Shown: positions 1-5,239 of the stretch, piece by piece | Layout: every line of letters begins with the position of its first letter | Numbering within the stretch: the stretch's first letter is position 1 | DNA from: Nitrospirota bacterium | GTDB lineage: Bacteria; Nitrospirota; 9FT-COMBO-42-15; HDB-SIOI813 | Length of the DNA stretch: 7,731 nt | Reading direction: 5' to 3' | Assembly: GCA_016234155.1 (NCBI GenBank) | Contig: JACRGZ010000179.1 | Coordinates: forward strand, 1-7,731 | The notes under the pieces: generated by a model | Seen by the model: only the letters and a program-made list of their open reading frames with translations | Databases searched by the model: none | What the model was told of the DNA's origin: nothing | Translations under genes and position numbers: made by a program

Positions 1-513
1 CCCTCCCTGACACCCGACACCCGACACCCGACACCCTTCTTACAGCCAAGGCCAAGGCCAAAGATTACATCAGGCGTCACAAACAAGATGAAGACATCCT
101 GCGGCGACATGTATGTCACCATTAATGAGGATGAGAACGGCGGGCCATTCGAGGTCTTCTGCAACATGGGTAAGGCAGGTGGTTGTGAGGGCTCACAGAA
201 TGAGGCGATAGGGAGGCTTATATCCCTTGCCTTCAGGAGCGGTGTGGCGCCGCAGTCTATTATAAGACAACTGATAGGCATCAGATGTAACAAGCCGTAT
301 GGTCTTGGAAAGAACATGATACACTCCTGCGCCGATGCCATTGCTAATTCCATCCTTGAGTATATGATGAGGAAGCAGGCGGACGGTAACCAGTGGATGA
401 GTGTTGAGTATGACAGGAGGATAGGGGCCGCCTGTCCCGACTGCGGATGCGAAATGGAGTTCTCCGAAGGCTGCGAGAAGTGCAACTTCTGCGGCCATTC
501 GAAGTGCTATTAG
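1..513 (+). CDS. nrdJ: Adenosylcobalamin-dependent (class II) ribonucleotide reductase, C-terminal part (5' partial)
   Basis: The frame is open from base 1, so this is the last 170 residues of a gene that begins outside the window. ATG 88 is an internal Met: it has no Shine-Dalgarno, no ATG, GTG or TTG precedes it in frame, and the codons before it read RPRPKITSGVTNK, which resembles the usual lead-in to the TSCPD domain of NrdJ. The TSCPD domain begins at KTSCGDMYVTINEDE and runs through GKAGGC, AIGRLISLAFRSG and QLIGIRCNKP. The tail is cysteine-rich (CPDCG, EGCEKC, CGHSKC). Its last pair is a CX4C, matching the shuttle cysteines that re-reduce the active site in class II enzymes; the other Cys likely form a zinc ribbon. 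The enzyme makes deoxyribonucleotides in the cytoplasm without needing oxygen. The catalytic barrel is not in the window, so a split or truncated gene cannot be excluded. Confidence 0.85.
   Translation, partial: PSLTPDTRHPTPFLQPRPRPKITSGVTNKMKTSCGDMYVTINEDENGGPFEVFCNMGKAGGCEGSQNEAIGRLISLAFRSGVAPQSIIRQLIGIRCNKPYGLGKNMIHSCADAIANSILEYMMRKQADGNQWMSVEYDRRIGAACPDCGCEMEFSEGCEKCNFCGHSKCY
9..36 (+). repeat. Heptanucleotide tandem repeat, four perfect GACACCC units
   Basis: Four exact head-to-tail copies of GACACCC occupy 28 bp. They lie in the open nrdJ frame and encode a Pro/Thr/Asp/Arg/His-rich linker just before the TSCPD domain. Seven is not a multiple of three, so gain or loss of one unit would shift the frame. 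Confidence 0.9.
45..60 (+). repeat. Short GCCAAG tandem repeat (about 2.7 units)
   Basis: GCCAAG repeats twice plus GCCA. In the nrdJ frame it yields the PRPRP motif that precedes the TSCPD domain. Six is a multiple of three, so changes here would keep the frame. It may simply reflect the coding of a conserved Arg-Pro run. Confidence 0.6.
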
Positions 514-559
514 GAAAGCGTGCTTCGTCTCTCATTGTAAGTAACAGAAGGACGAAAAT

Positions 560-605
560 AATCCCCCTTTTATCCCCCTTTAGAAAAGGGGGAAATAGGG
601 GGATT
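560..605. repeat. C5/G5 palindromic repeat, copy 1 (full, two-tract form)
   Basis: The core stem is TCCCCCTTT (573-581), loop AGA, AAAGGGGGA (585-593). Outside it a second pair, AATCCCCC (560-567) with GGGGGATT (598-605), closes the structure, with small bulges between. The same core occurs at 5189-5209 and 6088-6108. It follows nrdJ by 46 bp. It could slow or stop transcription or protect the mRNA end, but no long T-run follows, so it is not a standard intrinsic terminator. Confidence 0.85.
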
Positions 606-615
606 TGAGGTAGGC

Positions 616-645
616 TTGACATAGCTTATCCCCACAGGCTATCCT
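616..645 (+). promoter_or_regulatory. Possible sigma-70-like promoter for the radical SAM gene
   Basis: A perfect -35 hexamer TTGACA (616-621) is followed after 18 bp by TATCCT (640-645), which has four of six matches to TATAAT. Transcription would start at about 652, on the ATG itself, implying a leaderless mRNA. This agrees with the absence of a Shine-Dalgarno there. The prediction rests on motif match only. Confidence 0.4.
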
Positions 646-651
646 GATGTT

Positions 652-1500
652 ATGCCTTACGCCAATCATAGCCGCACCTTTGCAGACAATAAATACGTCT
701 ATCCGGTCCTCTCAAGGCGGTCAAAAGGGATATCTGTCGGCATCAACCTCAATCCTGACAGGGTATGTAACTTCGACTGCATATATTGCCAGGTTGACAG
801 AACCAGTTACATACCCCCGAGAGAGGTAGACATTAAACTTATAGGCAGCGAGCTTAGAGAGACCCTTGATTTAGTTCACTCCGGCAGGCTCTTCTCAATC
901 CCGCCATTTGATAAGACGCCACCTGAGTTGCGCCACCTCTCCGATATTGCCTTCTCCGGAGACGGAGAGCCGACCACATTCCTTGATTTCTATGATGTCG
1001 TGAAGGAGGTTATACGGGTTAGGCAAGACGTCAGGGCATTTTCAGGTGAACCAAGGCTTATTCTGCTAACCAATACCTCCGGCCTGAGCCGCCCATGGGT
1101 TCAGGACGCGATAGACCTGTTGTATAAACACAACGGAGAGGTATGGATAAAGCTTGATGCAGGGAGTGATGAGTATTTTAAAGTGGTATCACGCACCCAC
1201 ATAGCTTTTAGAGATATACTGCACAATATAATCGTAACTGCAAAAAGACATCCTGTAACCATTCAGAGTTGTTTTAACAAAATCGATAACATCATCCCGC
1301 CGCATGATGAAATAACTGCCTACTGCAACAGGTTGAAAGAGATAAGAGAAAATGGGGGGATGATACGGCTTGTCCAGATATATACTATCGCACGGCCGCC
1401 CGCCGAGGACTGCGTTACACCCCTTACCAAAGACGAGTTAACCTTTATTGCTGAAAAGGTCAAGGAGATAACACACCTTCCCACAGAAGTCTTTTTATAG
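652..1500 (+). CDS. Radical SAM protein, COG0731 (Tyw1-like) family
   Basis: This 282-residue cytoplasmic protein has the radical SAM cluster motif CNFDCIYC (Cys 39, 43, 46), which binds the [4Fe-4S] cluster that cleaves S-adenosylmethionine. It also has FSGDGEPT (102-109), the equivalent of the GGE SAM-contact motif, and WIKLDAG (165-171) on a later barrel strand. The lead-in VYPVLSRRSKGISVGINLNPD and the following QVDR are typical of COG0731 proteins. Archaeal Tyw1 relatives make wyosine in tRNA-Phe, but bacteria generally lack that pathway, so the substrate here is unknown. There is no second Cys cluster of the SPASM type. The start at 652 is chosen because the frame is closed by TAG at 622-624 and no other start codon lies between. 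No Shine-Dalgarno is visible. The stop codon lies inside the target duplication of the MITE that follows. Confidence 0.85.
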   Translation: MPYANHSRTFADNKYVYPVLSRRSKGISVGINLNPDRVCNFDCIYCQVDRTSYIPPREVDIKLIGSELRETLDLVHSGRLFSIPPFDKTPPELRHLSDIAFSGDGEPTTFLDFYDVVKEVIRVRQDVRAFSGEPRLILLTNTSGLSRPWVQDAIDLLYKHNGEVWIKLDAGSDEYFKVVSRTHIAFRDILHNIIVTAKRHPVTIQSCFNKIDNIIPPHDEITAYCNRLKEIRENGGMIRLVQIYTIARPPAEDCVTPLTKDELTFIAEKVKEITHLPTEVFL

Positions 1501-1502
1501 TT

Positions 1503-1683
1503 GTAACTACTCAGCATATTGAATAACTTAATTATAATGAATAACACTAAACAAAAAATGAAAAATGTTTAAGTGTTTTTTTGCGTCTCTTTTAGTTTTT
1601 TGAGGCAAATTTTCATTATTCATTTCTTGTTATATGTTTTTTATTTTCTTGAGGATCAAAAATAACACCTGCTGAGTAGTTAC
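1503..1683. mobile_element. MITE with 14-bp perfect terminal inverted repeats and 8-bp target duplication, IS66-like ends
   Basis: The left end GTAACTACTCAGCA (1503-1516) is the exact reverse complement of the right end TGCTGAGTAGTTAC (1670-1683). TTATAGTT directly flanks both ends (1495-1502 and 1684-1691), a perfect 8-bp target duplication. The 181-bp body is visibly A/T-rich and non-coding, with an internal inverted repeat AATGAATAA (1536-1544) / TTATTCATT (1616-1624). Ends that start GTAA plus an 8-bp duplication are hallmarks of the IS66 family, so a transposase of that family supplied in trans is the likely mover (inference). The left duplication contains the TAG stop of the radical SAM gene, so the protein was not altered. 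Confidence 0.85.
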
Positions 1684-1712
1684 TTATAGTTTCCGTACAG
1701 ATGCGCTGTAGC

Positions 1713-1732
1713 GTGGGGGTTTATCCCCCCAC
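1713..1732. repeat. G5/C5 hairpin between convergent genes
   Basis: GTGGGGG (1713-1719) pairs with CCCCCAC (1726-1732) across a 6-nt loop. It lies between the convergent radical SAM and binding-protein genes, where a bidirectional terminator would be expected. Neither strand shows a T-tract after the stem, so it may be a dispersed palindrome acting as a roadblock or 3'-end protector. Nothing else is recognisable in 1733-1764. Confidence 0.55.
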
Positions 1733-1764
1733 AAATTCCTGTTCACTGCTTTCTACTGCACACC

Positions 1765-2217
1765 CTAATTTCCGACATCTATCTTCAGGAGCACCTTAAC
1801 GCGCGAATCCCCTTTAACCTCATCTGCCCATATATAACCGATCCCGCCGTTTGTCTGGTTGACAGCCTGTATCAACTCATCAGATGAGGCCTTTGTAGTG
1901 GGCGGTGTAATCCCTTCCTGAAAGAATTTTTTTATCCAGTATGCCTTATATCCGTCAACTGTGCTGCCCATAATCTTTTCTATAAACTTCTTTTTAATCG
2001 TCTCGTCCTTGGACTCCAGGGGCCTTACCTTGATCGTCCCCTCCGACATCTTTTCGCCAAGGTATATCTCCTTAACAGTTGCTGCCGTAATAGTATTTAA
2101 AGGATAATCCCTGTTAGAGATGATAGCAAGTTCCCTTGCATAGGCATTGGCAAAGGCATTGCTGACATATAACAGCAATGCTAAAAGAACAATAATACCA
2201 AATCTTGCTTTGTTCAT
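1765..2217 (-). CDS. Small PstS-like periplasmic substrate-binding protein
   Basis: This is a 150-residue exported protein. Residues 1-25 form a signal peptide: NKAR, a hydrophobic run IIVLLALLLYV, then SNAFANA with likely cleavage near residue 25. The mature part has features of PstS-type phosphate-binding proteins: the opening ELAIISNRDYPLNTIT, VKEIYLGEK, and a late NGGIGYIWADEV matching the NPGAIGY-like strand. PstS usually has about 270-350 residues, so this is roughly half size and cannot be assumed to form the normal two-lobed phosphate trap. No permease or ATPase gene is adjacent. The upstream neighbour on the same strand is a porin-like gene, 58 bp away, so the two probably form an operon. 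The start at 2217 is chosen because AGGAGGTG stands four bases upstream. The in-frame GTG at 2223-2221 is part of that Shine-Dalgarno. Confidence 0.72.
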   Translation of the reverse strand: MNKARFGIIVLLALLLYVSNAFANAYARELAIISNRDYPLNTITAATVKEIYLGEKMSEGTIKVRPLESKDETIKKKFIEKIMGSTVDGYKAYWIKKFFQEGITPPTTKASSDELIQAVNQTNGGIGYIWADEVKGDSRVKVLLKIDVGN

Positions 2218-2220
2218 TAA

Positions 2221-2228
2221 CACCTCCT
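2221..2228 (-). promoter_or_regulatory. Strong Shine-Dalgarno of the PstS-like gene
   Basis: On the minus strand AGGAGGTG is followed by TTA and then ATG (2217-2215). It fixes the start at 2217 and rules out the in-frame GTG at 2223, whose bases belong to the ribosome-binding site. Confidence 0.8.
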
Positions 2229-2242
2229 GTTAAGAATTTAAA

Positions 2243-2272
2243 ATCTCAAATTTGAGATCCCAAATTTGAAAT
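2243..2272. repeat. Two overlapping CAAATTTG palindromes in the porin/binding-protein gap
   Basis: ATCTCAAATTTGAGAT (2243-2258) is a perfect 16-bp palindrome. A second copy, ATCCCAAATTTGAAAT (2257-2272), differs at two positions and overlaps it by two bases, giving a 14-bp period. It lies between the two minus-strand genes. It could be a paired operator, a weak RNA hairpin that sets relative expression, or a dispersed repeat. The stem is A/T-rich, so it is a poor terminator. Confidence 0.65.
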
Positions 2273-2275
2273 CCA

Positions 2276-3379
2276 CTAAAATGCAAGCGCCCATTGCACT
2301 GCAAATTCATTCCAGTCACTGCCACCCTTCTCAACAGACCTGACTTCCCCCTTTACAGAGCTCCTGTAGGTTATATTATAACGGAGCCCGAGGGTGGTCT
2401 TTGTAATATCCTTTGTGTTAAGGAAATCAAAATACGGGTCATCCCCCTTTACCGACATCTTCTCATACAGGAGATAGGGAACCCATTTTTCCTTAAATGT
2501 ATAGGTTATTAAACCGTAGTATGCGTTACTGTTATAATCCTTATCTAACAACTCATCATTGTCGTTGATAGCGAAGTACTCTCCTGCGATATCCACGTTA
2601 CCTGTAGAATATGTAATGGCCGCCCCGTAGATGATCTGATCTACACTTACTGTACTATTTACTATATCAGTTCCTACCTCATCTGATAATGCTGCTCTAG
2701 CATCAGCAGCATCATCACTTTTTACCTCTGTGATGTGGGTGGATAAACCGACCTTAAGACCGTCTACCATTGCAGGTGATATGGCAGCATGAAAGGCTAT
2801 GGCCTTCCCAATATTGTCATCAGAGGTATTGTTGGCATTAAGAACAGGAGTGCCACCATCTTCAGATGTAATCCTTGGGCCATTCCCTATCATGGCCCCA
2901 TACTCCAGTACCCCTGCTGTTGTCCTCGTACGCCCTGACAGATACGCCCCTACGACATGGGTGGGCAGGATACCCGCGTCATCCTCGAAATTCAGGAAGA
3001 CCGGCCGATTGATCGTTGGCTGTAACTGGACGCCGTGGTGGTATGAGGTATTCCATACACCTAACGGGGTGTGGTACCGGCCAATCCGTATCCGCAGTTC
3101 ATCACTGAAGGTGTAGCCAAGATAGAGCCTCTCCAAGTCCACTACATTCCCGAATTCCACAACAAGCTCTGACAGGATTTCTACGTTCTCCAGATTCTCG
3201 GCAAGATACAGGTCAAGGGTGCCGAAGGCGAAGTCGCCGTTCCGGAATTCATCCGCCCCCTCTGTGCTCTTTGTAAAAGAGACGTCGGCAAACCCGTTGA
3301 GCTCGAAGGCATGGCTGCCGGAGAAACTCAGGAAAGAGACAGTAAGCAGTAAAATTAATATGACCGCAATCCTCTTCAT
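2276..3379 (-). CDS. Outer-membrane porin-like beta-barrel protein
   Basis: This is a 367-residue protein. Residues 1-24 form a signal peptide (MKRIAVILILLLTVSFL... SHA, cleavage before FELNG). The rest shows alternating polar/hydrophobic strands typical of a beta-barrel: LYLGYTF, LRIRIGRY, VVGAYLSG, IIYGAAITYST, YYGLITYTF, KTTLGLRYNIT. It ends in AVQWALAF; a terminal Phe is the usual signal for outer-membrane barrel assembly. The motif GRYHTPLGVWN followed by YHHG (residues 100-116) is a distinct histidine-rich stretch. The length fits porins of the phosphate-selective OprO/OprP kind, but the similarity seen is general and the ligand is not determined. ATG 3379 is preceded by AAAGGAGGAGG on the minus strand. 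It leads a probable two-gene operon with the small PstS-like protein. Confidence 0.75.
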   Translation of the reverse strand: MKRIAVILILLLTVSFLSFSGSHAFELNGFADVSFTKSTEGADEFRNGDFAFGTLDLYLAENLENVEILSELVVEFGNVVDLERLYLGYTFSDELRIRIGRYHTPLGVWNTSYHHGVQLQPTINRPVFLNFEDDAGILPTHVVGAYLSGRTRTTAGVLEYGAMIGNGPRITSEDGGTPVLNANNTSDDNIGKAIAFHAAISPAMVDGLKVGLSTHITEVKSDDAADARAALSDEVGTDIVNSTVSVDQIIYGAAITYSTGNVDIAGEYFAINDNDELLDKDYNSNAYYGLITYTFKEKWVPYLLYEKMSVKGDDPYFDFLNTKDITKTTLGLRYNITYRSSVKGEVRSVEKGGSDWNEFAVQWALAF

Positions 3380-3467
3380 AAATCCTCCTCCTTTGATCAG
3401 TTAAAAGATTTTAAAATGGCTTTCAATGGTGCGGGATACCGTAGATGATTGCCGCTGACAAGTTAAC

Positions 3468-3497
3468 CTTATAGCATATGTAGAATATGAATTGCAA
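3468..3497 (-). promoter_or_regulatory. Possible promoter of the porin operon
   Basis: On the minus strand TTGCAA (3497-3492) is separated by 18 bp from TATAAG (3473-3468), which has five of six matches to TATAAT. Transcription would start near 3461, leaving an 80-nt leader before the porin ATG. The -35 is weak (four of six). No recognisable Pho box was seen. Confidence 0.35.
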
Positions 3498-3523
3498 GAA
3501 AAAAATACGTAAAGGTTCAGCTA

Positions 3524-3736
3524 ACCGCAGAGACGCTGAGTATGAAAATTAATCAAATGAGGCTCTTGCAAAAGTATAAAAATGTTGTCATTCCCGCATG
3601 GTTTTAGCGGGAATCTAGTGTTTTATTACAGAAAATCATATCCCCGATAGAAGATTTCGGGGATGACACAGACTTTTGCAAGAACCTCAAATAACAAGAA
3701 AAGATAATTTTCTCTGCGTCTTTGCATCTCTGCGGT
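3524..3736. repeat. Outer palindromic repeat, interrupted by a MITE-like element
   Basis: ACCGCAGAGA (3524-3533) is the exact reverse complement of TCTCTGCGGT (3727-3736). Further in, GAAAATTA (3544-3551) pairs with TAATTTTC (3705-3712). The right arm has extra CTGCGTCTTTGCATC spacing, so the arms are imperfect between these blocks. The two halves are now about 170 bp apart because another element (3558-3689) fills the loop. The whole block is non-coding and lies between the divergent porin and resB promoters. Confidence 0.7.
3558..3689. mobile_element. MITE-like element with 18-bp terminal inverted repeats and two subterminal hairpins
   Basis: TGAGGCTCTTGCAAAAGT (3558-3575) matches the reverse complement of ACTTTTGCAAGAACCTCA (3672-3689) at 17 of 18 positions. 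Inside each end is a perfect 8-bp stem with a 9-nt loop: ATTCCCGC/GCGGGAAT (3590-3614) and ATCCCCGA/TCGGGGAT (3640-3664). The element is 132 bp and encodes nothing. TCAAAT occurs at both borders (3553-3558 and 3687-3692), but it overlaps the repeat tips, so the target duplication is ambiguous. The ATTCCC-loop-GGGAAT core recalls Neisseria dRS3-type repeats, as an analogy only. Confidence 0.75.
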
Positions 3737-3770
3737 GAACTATTACAAAATCCCGCACTCATAGGGTTTC

Positions 3771-3799
3771 TTGACAACATACCCGGCATGGTTTATGCT
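3771..3799 (+). promoter_or_regulatory. Promoter of the ccs (resB) operon
   Basis: A perfect TTGACA (3771-3776) is separated by exactly 17 bp from TATGCT (3794-3799), which has four of six matches to TATAAT; TATAAA overlaps it at 3799-3804. Predicted transcription start is about 3806, giving a leader of roughly 36 nt before GTG 3842. It lies just outside the composite repeat, so the operon has its own promoter. Confidence 0.55.
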
Positions 3800-3841
3800 A
3801 TAAAATTACACAGGAAAAAAGGGGGGAAGGTAACTATATCA

Positions 3842-5182
3842 GTGCAAAAAATCTATAATTTTTTATGCTCAGTCAAGTTAGCGGTCACCCTCTTCTTCCT
3901 TTTAGCAATCGGCTCTATCGCAGGAACCCTTATAGAACAGGGACTCCCCCCTGAGGAATATATAAAAGAGTATGGAGAGAGATGGTACTACTGGATCTCA
4001 CTTCTCCGCCTCACCGATGTCTATCACAACTGGTGGTTTTCCTTACTTTTGGCGCTCTTGGCTATAAATCTTGCGGTCTGTCTATCAAAGAGACTCCCGT
4101 ATATATGGCGGGCCTATTCTGCTGTAGACTGTGACTTTACCCATAACCTTGTCGAAAACTTCAAACACCATACGGTAATCCAGTTTCAGGGTAATATTGA
4201 AGAGGCTAAACGCAAGGTAGAAGATATACTGAAAGGGCGTAAGTATAAACTATGGTTTGAGAATAACCCTCAGAACATCTCCATCTTAGCCGCCAAAGGT
4301 GCGATAGGGAGATTAGGTTCTCCCATAAGTCATATAAGTATCTTTCTTATCCTTATTGGGGCTGTCCTCAGCAGCGCGGTTGGCTTCAGGAGTTTCTATC
4401 CATTCTTTGAGGGCGAGCCTGTATATATTCAGGAAGGAAACTTCAGTGTGGTCATGGATAAATTCTGGATAGACTATTACGAAAACGGCGGTATTAAAGA
4501 CTATTTCAGCAATCTCTCTGTAATAGATAATGGAAAGATGGTGACTACCAAGACCATACAGGTAAATGACCCGTTACAATATAAAGGTGTATGGTTTTAC
4601 CAGAGCAGCTATGGAACGGCATGGGACCGCCTTGACAAGGTGTATATACGGATAACAGATAAAAAGAGCGGAAAGGTGGTGGCTGATGAGACCCTTGATT
4701 TCAGGAAGGAAAAGGGAGTGGCAGGGACAGACCTGCGGCTTACGGCATCAAATTTTGTCTCTCATTTTGCCTTTGACTCGCAGACAAAGCAGATATTTGC
4801 AAAGTCGGCTGAACATGAAAACCCCGCTGTTCAACTCGAAATTAACGAGGGTGGGAAACTCATAGCAACGCCATGGATATTCTATAAATACCCAAACATG
4901 TTCCCTATAGAGAAATCAAAATATAATTTTGTACTGGCAGGCTATACAGCGCCGCAGTATTCAGGTCTACAGATAGCCAAGGACCCCGGGGTCAATTTAG
5001 TATGGGCAGGAAGTATACTGTTGATGGTAGGACTTTTTGTATCCTTTTTCATATTCCACAGGAGGTTCTGGATCAAGATCGAACCATCTGAGAAAAATAC
5101 ATTGATATATATCGGAGGGATTACAAACAAGGATCACTTCGGCTTTGAAAAGGAGATGGATGGTATAATAAAATCATTTTGA
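3842..5182 (+). CDS. resB: System II cytochrome c biogenesis protein ResB (Ccs1/CcsB-type)
   Basis: With ResC, this inner-membrane protein forms the heme export and ligation complex of System II. It has 446 residues. Membrane helices lie at about 11-30 (VKLAVTLFFLLAIGS), 63-80 (NWWFSLLLALLAINLAV), 160-180 (SPISHISIFLILIGAVL) and 385-405 (VNLVWAGSILLMVGLF). A large periplasmic domain lies between the last two, with the family motif DPLQYKGVWFYQSSYG (243-258). HRRFW after the last helix is also typical. His 62 in DVYHNWWF fits the position of the heme-binding TM-His of CcsB. GTG 3842 is preferred as start: GGGGAAGG (3823-3830) lies 11 nt upstream, and the sequence further up holds the promoter and repeat DNA. 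The frame stays open to ATG 3722, and ATG 3788 is also in frame, but residues encoded there are not family-like. The TGA stop overlaps the first bases of a palindrome. Confidence 0.9.
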   Translation: MQKIYNFLCSVKLAVTLFFLLAIGSIAGTLIEQGLPPEEYIKEYGERWYYWISLLRLTDVYHNWWFSLLLALLAINLAVCLSKRLPYIWRAYSAVDCDFTHNLVENFKHHTVIQFQGNIEEAKRKVEDILKGRKYKLWFENNPQNISILAAKGAIGRLGSPISHISIFLILIGAVLSSAVGFRSFYPFFEGEPVYIQEGNFSVVMDKFWIDYYENGGIKDYFSNLSVIDNGKMVTTKTIQVNDPLQYKGVWFYQSSYGTAWDRLDKVYIRITDKKSGKVVADETLDFRKEKGVAGTDLRLTASNFVSHFAFDSQTKQIFAKSAEHENPAVQLEINEGGKLIATPWIFYKYPNMFPIEKSKYNFVLAGYTAPQYSGLQIAKDPGVNLVWAGSILLMVGLFVSFFIFHRRFWIKIEPSEKNTLIYIGGITNKDHFGFEKEMDGIIKSF

Positions 5183-5224
5183 TAATCCCCCCCCTTTTAT
5201 AAAGGGGGGACGGGGGGGATTATC
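5181..5224. repeat. C5/G5 palindromic repeat, copy 2, filling the resB-resC gap
   Basis: GATAATCCCCCC at 5181 has an exact inverted partner, GGGGGGATTATC, ending at 5224. The inner stem CCCCCCTTT, loop TAT, AAAGGGGGG (5189-5209) is the same core as in the other two copies. The left arm has a single run of eight C, whereas the right has runs of six and seven G, so one C tract seems to have been lost. It begins within the resB TGA and ends next to the resC Shine-Dalgarno (5225-5230). Confidence 0.9.
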
Positions 5225-5239
5225 AGGAGGAAACATCTT

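Noticed and set aside
9..36. CRISPR-like repeat
   Set aside because: The 7-bp units are contiguous with no spacers, so it is a microsatellite. No other array-like pattern was seen in the window.
88..513. A stand-alone TSCPD protein starting at ATG 88
   Set aside because: No Shine-Dalgarno, and the upstream in-frame codons encode the RPRP...GVTNK lead-in resembling that of the NrdJ TSCPD domain, so it is the tail of a longer gene.
560..605. Intrinsic terminator for nrdJ
   Set aside because: The stem is strong, but no T-run follows, and the same stem occurs inside the ccs operon where termination would be unexpected. Kept as a repeat.
193..622. Two overlapping minus-strand frames opposite the nrdJ tail
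   Set aside because: Antisense shadows of the conserved TSCPD/zinc-ribbon coding sequence; one also runs through the palindrome.
2294..3116. Plus-strand frames opposite the porin gene
   Set aside because: The minus-strand protein has a signal peptide, barrel strands and terminal Phe; the opposite frames have no recognisable features.
3380..3500. Pho box upstream of the porin/PstS-like operon
   Set aside because: No pair of CTGTCAT-like direct repeats with 11-bp spacing could be found, so phosphate control is not supported by sequence.
3722..3841. N-terminal extension or targeting peptide of ResB
   Set aside because: The encoded residues come from the palindromic repeat and promoter region and do not resemble a ResB N-terminus.
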